From Thermoplasmatota archaeon (GTDB taxonomy: Archaea; Thermoplasmatota; Penumbrarchaeia; JASLWR01): DNA of 64,000 nt. Under the pieces are notes generated by a model. That model worked only from the letters and a program-made list of their open reading frames with translations, searched no databases and had not been told where the DNA came from. Location: positions 104,961 to 168,960 of the forward strand of contig JASLWR010000001.1 in assembly GCA_030740765.1 (NCBI GenBank), read 5' to 3'. Made by a program: the position numbers and the translations under genes. This document shows positions 56,310 to 64,000 of this stretch, piece by piece (the first letter of the stretch is position 1; every line of letters begins with the position of its first letter).

Positions 56310-57575
56310 ATGTCAAGCGGAAAGTTATATCCAATAGTTGGATCCCCTGCAACCGGTAAGGCGTTCTTCGATAGAAAAGAGAAAATCAAAGAGATATGGG
56401 AGGCCCTCAAGACCGGTAGCGTGCTTTTTTTAGGTCCTAGAAGATTCGGGAAGACCAGTATAATGCTTAACCTTCGGGAAAAACCGAATCCTGGGTGGAC
56501 AGTATTCTACATGGATACAGAATGGATCGATGACCCAACTATGTTCATAGCGGATATGTTCACAAAGGCATTGTCATCCCCTACGCTAAGGGATAAGGTG
56601 CACAAAATAGTCAATAAAGACTCCAATAAGGAGATATTAGGTATTTTAGAATCTTTGGCATCCGGTAAACTTGGAACTTCCGAAGCGAAGTTCGCAATAC
56701 ACAAGCAGGTAATGAACGAATGGTTGAGAAAGGGACAATTCTTTATTAAAACCATTAATGACTCTCAAAAAGAAGGCTCTAAGATCCTTTATATCCTCGA
56801 TGAAGTTCCATGGATGCTCTCAAGTATGCTGAAAAAATGCGGTGCTGACGAAATCAGACAGTTCCTATCATGGTTCCGAGCACTCCGACATACGACGGAA
56901 GGTATGAGAAACATTCGTTTCCTGATCAGTGGTTCTATCGGATTGAACCATATTCTCCGAGAGGCGGAAGCTGTATCGACTGTAAACGATCTGAGAACAA
57001 TTTCAATAGAAGGTTTCGGAAAAGAAAAGGGATTGGTATTCACAAGGGAACTTATAAGAGCAAACAATTTCAAATGTAGTGATGATGTAGTTGATAGTAT
57101 CCTTAATATTATCGGTATACCCGTGCACCCGTTCTTCGTCCAACTTTTAGTATCATTCTTGGCAAATGAAATCAGAGACCGTGATTTGAAAGAACCATCC
57201 GTGGAGGATGTGGGCACTGTATATTGGTCAAGAGTGCTGGGATTGGAAGGAAAGATTTATTTTGATCACTATTACCAGAGATTATTCTCCTACTATTCAC
57301 CACTTGAGGCCGATGGGGCAAGAGAGATATTGGCACATTTATCCGTTAATCCCGAGCTAACAAAGAGACAGGTATTTGAAATATTCCATCGGATCGCAGG
57401 GGATACGGACATCAAACCGAATAAATTACGAGAAGCTTTCGAGAGAATGATGGATGATCTCATGAACGACTTCTATCTGGAATATGACCGAGCGAATGAT
57501 TGTTATCGATTCAGGTATAAGATACTACAAGATTGGTGGGGGCAGCAGCATCCCGCATTCGATTTTCAGATATAA
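56310..57575 (+). CDS. AAA ATPase with winged-helix C-terminus, first gene of a pair
   Basis: 421 residues. I start at ATG 56310; the open frame before it runs through the operator block. Walker A is LGPRRFGKTS (about 43-52), Walker B KILYILDEVPWML, a sensor FLISGSIG; the C-terminal third (about 330-415) looks like a winged helix (LTKRQVFEIFHRI). This is the archaeal STAND-like P-loop ATPase type (archaeal ATPase/MNS clade), whose biological roles are mostly unknown and which are often linked to mobile or conflict systems. The partner gene begins 15 bases downstream. Confidence 0.85.
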   Translation: MSSGKLYPIVGSPATGKAFFDRKEKIKEIWEALKTGSVLFLGPRRFGKTSIMLNLREKPNPGWTVFYMDTEWIDDPTMFIADMFTKALSSPTLRDKVHKIVNKDSNKEILGILESLASGKLGTSEAKFAIHKQVMNEWLRKGQFFIKTINDSQKEGSKILYILDEVPWMLSSMLKKCGADEIRQFLSWFRALRHTTEGMRNIRFLISGSIGLNHILREAEAVSTVNDLRTISIEGFGKEKGLVFTRELIRANNFKCSDDVVDSILNIIGIPVHPFFVQLLVSFLANEIRDRDLKEPSVEDVGTVYWSRVLGLEGKIYFDHYYQRLFSYYSPLEADGAREILAHLSVNPELTKRQVFEIFHRIAGDTDIKPNKLREAFERMMDDLMNDFYLEYDRANDCYRFRYKILQDWWGQQHPAFDFQI

Positions 57576-57590
57576 CGGAGGGTTCGGAGC

Positions 57591-59078
57591 ATGCCAATAT
57601 ACAAATTCACACCTGATCTCATGAGTGAAGAAGAACTCAAAGAGATCTCCGTGGGACGAGAAGTACTTCAAAGAAGAATCATCGATGAGCTGAATCAGGC
57701 AGTAAAGGGAAAATACCGAAATCATTACCTTATCCGAGGACCGCGAGGGATAGGTAAGACCCATTTCCTTTTATTACTCTATTATGCCATAAAAGAAGAA
57801 CTGAGTTCCGATTATATACCAGTCAAATTTGCTGAAGAAGAGTATTCCATTACTAGTATATACCATTTGATGATAAGAACCCTTGAGAGGCTTTCCCAGG
57901 AAGGCTTGGATCACTCGAATACGATTCAGATAATTAGGGACAAAGGGCCCCGTGACGGTTTGGAATACGCCATAGGGATGCTTAGAAAAATACGAAAGGA
58001 TACGGGAAAACAGATCATTCTGCTCCTTGAAAATCTGCACATACTGTTCAAAGCGCTCGGGAGACCTGACATTGCAAGATTGAGAAGTTTGCTGCAGGAG
58101 GACGATACTTTCACCTTTATTGGGACTGCCCCCGTATTTTTAAATGAAGTTGCGAGCGCGAAAGAACCCATGTACCTTTTCTTCAAACAGGAAGCTCTAT
58201 CAGGGCTATCCGATTCGGAAAGTATGGAGCTATTAGAGAAATTGGATCGAATAAGCGGGTTGGGTCTAATAAATAAAGAGCGGGATAGCGACAGAATAAA
58301 GGGCCTCAACCGGTTGACTGGAGGATATCCAAGGCTTATTATCTGGTTATATGAGATATTTTCCACTAACCAAGTTCTCGATATTGAAAAGAACATCATT
58401 CAACTTCTAGACGAACTTACTCCTTATTATGCACTAAGGATGGAAGACATTCCTGCACAGCAGAGGGTGATCTTTGACGCACTAACCCGCCACGATAAGC
58501 CCACAACGCCAACAGAACTTTCTAAAATGACTGAAATGAGCGTACAGTCGATTTCATCTCAATTAAAACGGCTAATGATATCGGGATACATAAAAAAGGT
58601 ATATCCAGAAAAGCGGCGGAAAGTCTCTCACTATGAGATAAACGATAGAATATTTAGATTATGGCACGTTATCAGAGAATCCCTTAACCGTGAGAAAGCG
58701 ATGTTAATAATAAGATTCTTTAAACTATGGTATAATGCAAAAGAATCGACTGATGAAGTAGGAGCATTGGATATGGGTGCTTTCCTTAAGTTTTTAAAGA
58801 AGTTAGAATCTCAGAAGAATGAGTGCCATGTCTTTGACTACCTAAAAACAATCGCGCCCACAGGTGAGTTTAATCTCATGGAGGAATCATTAAAAGCAAT
58901 TATAAATCAACTCGGCGAAAGTTACGCCGACCTCCTTAAACCCTACACAAAGGCACTGGAATACGCAATAACCGGCGACCCCGACGTTCTGATCACACTA
59001 CATCAGGAACAGCGGGAAGTGGCAAGAGAGATCGCTGAGATGATGATGTCGAAATCAGATGATGAAGATCACAAGTAG
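57591..59078 (+). CDS. AAA ATPase with winged helix and helical tail, second gene of the pair
   Basis: 495 residues, GGAGG site. Walker A RGPRGIGKTHF (about 50-60), Walker B position reads ILLLENLHIL with Glu-Asn instead of the usual Asp-Glu, sensor TFIGTAPVF, then a winged helix (about 305-370, MTEMSVQSISSQLKRLMISGYI, DRIFRLWHVIRES). A helical tail of about 125 residues follows. Same superfamily as its partner but clearly different in sequence. A winged helix and the operator blocks upstream make self-regulation plausible. Function unknown; a defence or element-maintenance role is only a guess. Confidence 0.82.
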   Translation: MPIYKFTPDLMSEEELKEISVGREVLQRRIIDELNQAVKGKYRNHYLIRGPRGIGKTHFLLLLYYAIKEELSSDYIPVKFAEEEYSITSIYHLMIRTLERLSQEGLDHSNTIQIIRDKGPRDGLEYAIGMLRKIRKDTGKQIILLLENLHILFKALGRPDIARLRSLLQEDDTFTFIGTAPVFLNEVASAKEPMYLFFKQEALSGLSDSESMELLEKLDRISGLGLINKERDSDRIKGLNRLTGGYPRLIIWLYEIFSTNQVLDIEKNIIQLLDELTPYYALRMEDIPAQQRVIFDALTRHDKPTTPTELSKMTEMSVQSISSQLKRLMISGYIKKVYPEKRRKVSHYEINDRIFRLWHVIRESLNREKAMLIIRFFKLWYNAKESTDEVGALDMGAFLKFLKKLESQKNECHVFDYLKTIAPTGEFNLMEESLKAIINQLGESYADLLKPYTKALEYAITGDPDVLITLHQEQREVAREIAEMMMSKSDDEDHK

Positions 59079-59106
59079 AATTGGAAAGACGGGGGAAAAT
59101 TCATAA

Positions 59107-59276
59107 GGTCGGCTAGTGCCGACCCTGGGAACCTTGACTCCCTTTTCTATGCTATCTATCGGTAATTTTGGATCGGGCCGCCGCCCGCTTCGCTCCGCAA
59201 CACCTATGGCGTTGCTGCGTCCTCGGAAAGACAATAACTGCTTTCCTACGGACGTTTGCCTGTGGGTCGGCGGCCC
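59107..59276. ncRNA. Hairpins and a closed three-stem structure after the ATPase operon (candidate terminator plus small RNA)
   Basis: GGTCGGC-TAGT-GCCGACC (59107-59124) is a perfect terminator-like stem. Further on, GGGCCGCCG (59175-59183) pairs with CGGCGGCCC (59268-59276) and encloses two nested hairpins (CAAC...GTTG, and GTCC...GGAAAG with CTTTCC...GGAC), a three-way-junction layout. The 59079-59374 gap has no credible ORF. Could be a small RNA or a degenerate mobile end. Confidence 0.5.
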
Positions 59277-59374
59277 TCTATAGTTACTTCAATTATCGAT
59301 CCACTAAACCAGTTCATCAGCGTCCATCATATCCAGCAGAATCAAATGGACAAACATCAACATTTGCCCATTTA

Positions 59375-59710
59375 TCAATACGCAGCAGTAACAAGTATTT
59401 CCAGATCCTCATCACTTTCGTTCACTAGGCCGTGAATGTCTCCTGTTGGGATCCAGATAGCATCCCCAGTTTTCACCTTTTTTCTGTCGTCCCCCACCCT
59501 CATGGTTCCTTCACCACTGAGAATGAAATAGATCTCCTCGTAGGGATCGATATGTTCCTCCAGCTCCCTCGAGGGCTCCAAAACCGCATGGGCGAGAAAG
59601 AGCATCGATCTCAACTCCCCCGACGTCAATAACATCTTTGCGATGCCACCTCCGTGAGCGCGGTATGTGGTATCGTTCACCTCGTCATCGTCTATGTTCC
59701 GGACTATCAT
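59375..59710 (-). CDS. Single-domain cupin protein
   Basis: 111 residues. Cupin motif 1 is degenerate in histidines (AHAVLEPSRELEEHIDPYEEIYFILSG region, with His and Glu residues) and motif 2 reads GDAIWIPTGDIHGLVNES. The fold binds a metal, often with an oxidase, isomerase or binding function; substrate unknown. It lies downstream of the TadA-like gene on the same strand, 60 bases away, and may share its transcript by chance. Confidence 0.85.
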   Translation of the reverse strand: MIVRNIDDDEVNDTTYRAHGGGIAKMLLTSGELRSMLFLAHAVLEPSRELEEHIDPYEEIYFILSGEGTMRVGDDRKKVKTGDAIWIPTGDIHGLVNESDEDLEILVTAAY

Positions 59711-59771
59711 GGTGTAACCTCTATAAAATGGCTAATAAACCTTCACTATAGAGAACTTTGCTTAGAATAAA

Positions 59772-61043
59772 CTATTTTCCCGACCTAAAATAATGTTTCT
59801 GAATGGTACCCGAAACTGCCAGCATGTCCGACTGATCCTTTGTGACCAAATGCTTCAACAACCTCTCTCTACGTGCCTGGATCTCGTCGAATTTTTTAAG
59901 GTCAATGCCAACGGCCCTTGATATCCTCTCCCTGAGTCTGCTGGGAACACCCGTCGATTTCAGTAAATTCGTTGCCGGGTCCCATTTATACAAATTATTC
60001 ATGCGCGGCCTGTCCTTTTCGAGACCAGCGATCTCCGATATCTCTGTGATCTTTCGTACAGTCTTCCCATCCACCGTCTTTCTCTCCATTACCACCAGCA
60101 GGTCCAGGGCCGTAAGCATTATTGGCGCAACGTTCATGGGAGGACTCATGAGCCTCGTTGCCGTCTCCTTTGCGGTATTTGCATGCAGCGTGCCCATGCA
60201 GCCATCGTGGCCGGTGTTCATGGCCGTGAACATCGTAACCGCCTCGCTCCCTCTTACCTCGCCCACGATTATCCGGTCCGGCCTCATTCTCAGAGAATTT
60301 TTCAAAAGAGTATCCATGCTGATCTCCATGGTACCGTCCCGTCCCGGCGGAATAGTCTCCAGCCTGACTATATGCTCGTGCATCAGCTGAAGCTCGGTGG
60401 TGTCCTCAATGGTCACCAGCCTGGTTCCCTCGCGTATAAACACTGCAAGAGCATTCAGAAAAGTGGTCTTCCCCGATCCGGTACCCCCCGATACAATAAG
60501 ATTCGCAGGCTTGTAATCCAATCCGTCCACGCACATCCAGAGAAATGCCGCCACCCTTGGGTTTATCGTCCTGTTTTTGATAAGGCTTATAATTGTCAGG
60601 GGATTTTTGAGGAACTTTCTGATGGTAAGTGTTGGCCCGTAAGGCGAAGCGGGCGGTATGGTGGCATTGAGCCGACTGCCGTCCTCCAGCCGGGCATCCA
60701 GAAACGGGGACGAACTGTCGATGGTCTTTCCGACAAGGGCCGCAATATGGTCGATAACTTCAATAATCTCCCCTTCGGTGATGAATATATTGGTATCGCA
60801 CATTCCGTATTTCCGATGATAGACCTTGACACATTTTTCCTCCCCGTTGTACATTATCTCTTCCAGGTTGTCGTCCGAAAGCAAGGGCCCGATATCACCA
60901 TATGCCTCCATGGATCCATTTTCTGAACTACTACGGGTGATCAATGAATATACGGGCAGATATCCCCTATCATCCAGATATATCTTTACCGGGCCGCGTT
61001 TCTCCAGTACCCGTTCCTTTCTATTTGTGGTATCTTCTCTCAT
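59772..61043 (-). CDS. Type II/IV secretion ATPase, TadA/CpaF-like
   Basis: 423 residues. I start at ATG 61043; a longer frame would translate the hairpin repeat at 61067-61112. Walker A GGTGSGKTTFLNAL, Asp box region TRLVTIEDTTELQL, Walker B RPDRIIVGEVRGSEA and the His box GCMGTLHAN identify the hexameric ATPase that powers pilus or secretion assembly. With the two membrane genes upstream it makes a three-gene TadA/TadC/TadB-like core. No pilin or prepilin peptidase is visible here. Confidence 0.92.
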   Translation of the reverse strand: MREDTTNRKERVLEKRGPVKIYLDDRGYLPVYSLITRSSSENGSMEAYGDIGPLLSDDNLEEIMYNGEEKCVKVYHRKYGMCDTNIFITEGEIIEVIDHIAALVGKTIDSSSPFLDARLEDGSRLNATIPPASPYGPTLTIRKFLKNPLTIISLIKNRTINPRVAAFLWMCVDGLDYKPANLIVSGGTGSGKTTFLNALAVFIREGTRLVTIEDTTELQLMHEHIVRLETIPPGRDGTMEISMDTLLKNSLRMRPDRIIVGEVRGSEAVTMFTAMNTGHDGCMGTLHANTAKETATRLMSPPMNVAPIMLTALDLLVVMERKTVDGKTVRKITEISEIAGLEKDRPRMNNLYKWDPATNLLKSTGVPSRLRERISRAVGIDLKKFDEIQARRERLLKHLVTKDQSDMLAVSGTIQKHYFRSGK

Positions 61044-61066
61044 ATACGTAGCCCTCCGAGGCTTTC

Positions 61067-61112
61067 TACTTGAAAAACCAAGTCCCGACATAGAATCAGA
61101 GATTCTATTAGG
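61067..61112 (+). repeat. 46-bp hairpin repeat, copy 2
   Basis: Same element as 40175-40220 (TACTTGAAAA at one end; TAGAATC-AGA-GATTCTA then TTAGG at the other). It lies 24 bases upstream of the TadA-like start, in the 150-base gap after the TadC-like gene. Confidence 0.8.
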
Positions 61113-61193
61113 CGACAGTGGGTCACCCAGCTGCATCTACAGGTCAAACTCCAAGCCCGGTTTGGCTAAAGAGCATGGGTCATTCGAATTGTT

Positions 61194-61958
61194 TCAGGCA
61201 AAACTCCTGATCATTATGGAGCCAAACCAGTATGCCAGGATAAAGGAAATGTACGAAATAAACATGAAAAATGGAGCTCTTATCATACCCAATCGTGTCT
61301 TATCCAAGATCACGCCCCACATGAGACTTGCGAATGCGCCAACTATGATGAGGAATATCTTTATCATGAGGACCAGACTGTCGAGGTCTTTACTCAGCGC
61401 GGCTGTGTCAATTAGTCCTATAGTGATGTTCTTTGGGTCGAAGAACGATAATATCAAAGCGGACATGCAGGCGAGCAGAACGGTTCCTCCCCAGAGAATG
61501 AAGGATGCGTGTTTCGAGGTCTGGGATTCCCGGTCGAACTTCAGCATGTACGTCTGCCACAGTTCGTTTCCCATTCTGTCCAACAGGTCGGCTAGAGATG
61601 CCTCCGCCTCCAGACCAACTTCAAGAAGGGAAAAAGTCCTCCTTGCCAGCTTGGATTCCGTCCGGCGGGTCAGGTTATGTATGGAATCAGCCAGCGACCT
61701 GGATTCCATATCTTGCACTACTTCCTTCAGATAAGTACCCAGTAGATCGCTTCTGACCCTGGAAGCTTCCTTGAACGCGTGCTCCAGTGAAGCACCGTTC
61801 TCCACCTCCTTTGCCAAAGACATCAGGAAATCAGGTAGAGCAGAATCTATCTTTCGTATTCTTCTCAGCTTCAACGATACGGGTATAGAGTATACAAGAG
61901 ATGCAATTCCTGCAAGAGCAAGAACGCCGATCATTATACCGTCATAGATATCTATCAT
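61194..61958 (-). CDS. Tad-type inner-membrane platform protein (T2SF domain), TadC-like
   Basis: 254 residues from ATG 61958; a TTG at 61967 is an alternative. A membrane helix at the N-terminus is followed by the T2SF core (DSALPDFLMSLAKEVENGASLEHAFKEA; LARRTFSLLEVGLEAEASLADLLDRMG) and three C-terminal helices. It would form the assembly platform with the TadB-like protein and contact the ATPase. Downstream of the TadB-like gene by 40 bases. Confidence 0.85.
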   Translation of the reverse strand: MIDIYDGIMIGVLALAGIASLVYSIPVSLKLRRIRKIDSALPDFLMSLAKEVENGASLEHAFKEASRVRSDLLGTYLKEVVQDMESRSLADSIHNLTRRTESKLARRTFSLLEVGLEAEASLADLLDRMGNELWQTYMLKFDRESQTSKHASFILWGGTVLLACMSALILSFFDPKNITIGLIDTAALSKDLDSLVLMIKIFLIIVGAFASLMWGVILDKTRLGMIRAPFFMFISYISFILAYWFGSIMIRSFA

Positions 61959-61998
61959 CTTACACAACCGTTTCTTATTCTGATTTCTTTTATAATAC

Positions 61999-62751
61999 TC
62001 ATATATTGGGATCGCGGGCCCGGGTAGATAAAATCAGGCCAAGAAGTATGGCTAACACGATCAACAGGGCCGGAACGGTGCAGACCTTCATACTGCCCAG
62101 TATTCCCCCATCGAGGAACGGGGCCACATCCGCTATGGATTCCGTGATGGAGCTTAAAAAGCCGAATACCACGAGGATTATGGGAAGCAGTATTCCTGTC
62201 GTGATGAAAATTTCCGCAGTCCCCGTGAGTTTCTTTGTATATGCTGCCAGGCGGGTTCGACGTTCTTCGAACTCCCGATCCGCAGTCTTTTTCAATATCT
62301 TCGAAATTCCAATATCGTCCCTTACGGCCATAACCATGGCCTCGAGCATCTTTTTAAAGGCCGGCGAAGCCGCCCGGCTGACAGCTTCCTCGATACATTT
62401 GTCGAGGTACTTTCCCCTCACCGTCTCTTCGAGAATGCGCGCGAACTCCTCCGAAATACAGCCGTAGTCCTCGTCCGCTATGTGTTTCATTGCCTCGGAG
62501 AGACCAACGCCGGAATCCACCAGTATCTCCATTGCCCGCAAGGCATAGATGACCTCACGGTCTTCTTCCCGCTTGCGCTGGGATGGGGATAGTTTTCGGG
62601 GATTGACGAATTTCTGCGGTAGTTCCTTCTTCTCGCTCCTGATCGTATTATTTCTTTTAGCAGCGTTCCGACTTTTTTCTTCAGGAAGGGGCTTTCCCCG
62701 TGCAATCGCCGGATCACGTTTCTTTCTACCATGTTGCGGGGAACGGCCCAT
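61999..62751 (-). CDS. Tad-type inner-membrane platform protein (T2SF domain), TadB-like
   Basis: 250 residues. A basic, Lys/Arg-rich N-terminus (about 75 residues) precedes the T2SF domain (YALRAMEILVDSGVGLSEAMKHIAD; FKKMLEAMVMAVRDDIGISKIL) and two C-terminal membrane helices. First gene of the secretion unit. It diverges from the reductase gene to its right, with about 175 bases between them. Confidence 0.85.
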   Translation of the reverse strand: MGRSPQHGRKKRDPAIARGKPLPEEKSRNAAKRNNTIRSEKKELPQKFVNPRKLSPSQRKREEDREVIYALRAMEILVDSGVGLSEAMKHIADEDYGCISEEFARILEETVRGKYLDKCIEEAVSRAASPAFKKMLEAMVMAVRDDIGISKILKKTADREFEERRTRLAAYTKKLTGTAEIFITTGILLPIILVVFGFLSSITESIADVAPFLDGGILGSMKVCTVPALLIVLAILLGLILSTRARDPNI

Positions 62752-62928
62752 AAAATTATCTTCCTAAATAGTGTGATCATACTGGAACTAGCTGATAATA
62801 TGTGTATTTACTTATAAAAATAGAACTCTCAAATAATACAGGCCATAAATTGCGGACCCCTAATCTTAAAATATCATATTATCGTTACTTTGCCCAATTT
62901 ATATATTTATATTAAAGGAGGCGGTACA

Positions 62929-63672
62929 GTGGAACTGGAAGGAAAAAACGCCATAGTGACCGGCGGCAGCCTGGGGATCGGCACGGCCATCGCCCTGAAA
63001 CTGGCCGAGGACGGAGCAAACGTGGCAATAAACTATCGAAGGCATGACAAAGAAGCAAATGAAGTGGCGGCCACCATCGAGGAGATGGGACGAAAGGCCC
63101 TGGTGGTCAAAGCCGACGTTTCGAGCTATGCGGATGCGGTTTCCATGTACGACGAGGTTCTCGCCTCGTTCGGAAGCCTGGAGATCCTCGTGTGCAATGC
63201 CGGGATAACACGCGACAGGGTCATCTGGAGAATGAGCGAACAGGAATGGGACTCGGTCATTGCCGTCAATCTGAAGGGTTATTTCAATTACAACAAGCTC
63301 GCGGCAGCCCTTTTCAAGGACAGAAGATATGGCAAGATCGTGAATATCACTTCCATCAACGGGATCAGAGGAAAGTTCGGCCAAACAAATTACTCGGCGT
63401 CCAAAGGCGGTATAATCGCACTTACCAAGTCTCTAGCAAAGGAGATGGGAAAGTTCAACGTGAACGTTAATGCAGTAGCACCGGGTATGGTTATGACGGA
63501 CATGGCAAAGAACATCCCGGCCCAGTTCCTTAACAAGGCAATAGACGAAACTGTACTGGGTAGAGTAGCTGAGCCCGAGGATATCGCAAACGTGGTGTCC
63601 TTCTTGTGCAGCGACCTGTCCAGGCATGTTACCGGAGAGATCATCAAGGTGGATGGGGGCCAGTATATCTAG
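62929..63672 (+). CDS. SDR-family 3-oxoacyl reductase / 3-hydroxyacyl dehydrogenase (FabG-like)
   Basis: 247 residues from GTG 62929, with AAAGGAGG seven bases before it and the TATA stretch TTTATATATTTATATT just upstream; a longer frame lacks a site. Nucleotide motif TGGSLGIG (11-18), NAG, the catalytic Ser in ITSING, Tyr155 and Lys159 (YSASK), and the end VDGGQYI. It reduces or oxidises beta-keto/hydroxy acyl thioesters. Because a thiolase gene follows 12 bases later, a CoA-ester role in beta-oxidation (for instance of 3-hydroxypimelyl-CoA) is more likely than fatty acid synthesis, which archaea usually lack. Confidence 0.9.
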   Translation: MELEGKNAIVTGGSLGIGTAIALKLAEDGANVAINYRRHDKEANEVAATIEEMGRKALVVKADVSSYADAVSMYDEVLASFGSLEILVCNAGITRDRVIWRMSEQEWDSVIAVNLKGYFNYNKLAAALFKDRRYGKIVNITSINGIRGKFGQTNYSASKGGIIALTKSLAKEMGKFNVNVNAVAPGMVMTDMAKNIPAQFLNKAIDETVLGRVAEPEDIANVVSFLCSDLSRHVTGEIIKVDGGQYI

Positions 63673-63684
63673 GGGGTATGAAAA

Positions 63685-64000
63685 ATGAAAGTAGGAATAA
63701 CCGGTATCGGGCATGGAAGGTTCGGGCGAAGAAGCGACGCAACCGTTCAGGAACTGGCCTTCGAGGCATTTCGCCTTGCCATGGAAGATTCCCCCGATCT
63801 GGACCGAAAAGATATCGATGCGACTATCATCGGCTCGGTTCCGGAATACCACAGGCAGAGGTCCCTGCCCGGCGTTGTGGCGGAGTACCTGGGTATGAAT
63901 CATCAGCCCACGTGGTTGACGGAAGCAGCCTGCGCCTCCAGCAGTGCGGCCATTCGGAGCGCTTACATGGCGATAAAATCTGGTATGCACGATGTAGTAG
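63685..64000 (+). CDS. Thiolase (SCP2-like acyl-CoA C-acyltransferase), 5' part
   Basis: Starts ATG 63685 after AGGGGG and runs off the window; 105 residues are visible. MKVGITGIGHGRFGRRSD is the usual N-terminus, and TEAACASSSAAI places the active-site Cys at residue 83. It belongs to the archaeal thiolase group related to SCP2/acetyl-CoA C-acetyltransferases. Linked to the SDR gene by 12 bases, it would cleave the keto-acyl-CoA made by that enzyme or act in mevalonate synthesis; the pairing favours beta-oxidation. Confidence 0.88.
   Translation, partial: MKVGITGIGHGRFGRRSDATVQELAFEAFRLAMEDSPDLDRKDIDATIIGSVPEYHRQRSLPGVVAEYLGMNHQPTWLTEAACASSSAAIRSAYMAIKSGMHDVV

Noticed and set aside
61044-61136. 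N-terminal extension of the TadA-like protein
   Set aside because: The extra residues come from the 46-bp repeat; ATG 61043 matches the expected start.

Overview
The window reads as a piece of an archaeal chromosome, probably Thermoplasmatota or a relative. Starts are preceded by AT-rich TATA-like boxes and GGAGG/GGTGA ribosome binding sites. It also has a geranylgeranyl-reductase-family flavoprotein, a two-subunit B12 mutase, a TadA/TadB/TadC-like secretion module, a VapBC pair, paired winged-helix regulators and several very large surface proteins with PKD/Ig domains. The lineage is inferred from gene content, not from rRNA.

Layout. 1-4.6 kb is AT-rich and holds two surface genes that each show one frameshift; the second is a WD40 / calcium-repeat / transmembrane / double winged-helix protein, apparently a membrane-tethered regulator. 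5-21.6 kb holds giant surface proteins: a papain-like protease with about 18 Ig-like domains and cytoplasmic zinc ribbons, a tandemly duplicated barrel protein, and a 1498-residue type I membrane protein; a zinc-ribbon protein and NAD synthetase lie between them. 21.7-28.3 kb is a scarred region: two copies of a hairpin element (one breaking a gene, one inserted in frame inside an ATPase gene), a Snf2 helicase, a truncated ATPase and the tail of a formylglycine-generating-enzyme-like gene.

28.6-33.8 kb is the metabolic core. It holds a hotdog thioesterase, then the three lower-pathway enzymes of anaerobic benzoyl-CoA degradation (diene hydratase, hydroxyacyl dehydrogenase, ring-opening hydrolase) and a biotin ligase. 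Acyl-CoA dehydrogenase and split methylmalonyl-CoA mutase genes (48.5-51.7 kb) and a reductase plus thiolase (62.9-64 kb) could carry the ring-opened product through beta-oxidation and the propionyl-CoA route. No benzoyl-CoA reductase is visible here.

33.8-43.6 kb has a subtilisin-like surface protease with a cytoplasmic zinc ribbon, a flavoprotein that appears to start at CTG, a membrane protein preceded by a densely structured intergenic stretch, and a small double winged-helix regulator followed by a zinc-ribbon/AbrB protein. 43.7-47.2 kb has two tandem membrane-fused spermidine-synthase-like genes. 51.7-59.1 kb is accessory: Tag glycosylase, VapBC with a palindromic operator, a hydrolase, a PqqB-like protein, a nitroreductase, and a two-ATPase operon whose promoter sits between two near-identical operator blocks. 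59.4-62.8 kb has a cupin protein and the TadA/TadC/TadB-like module.
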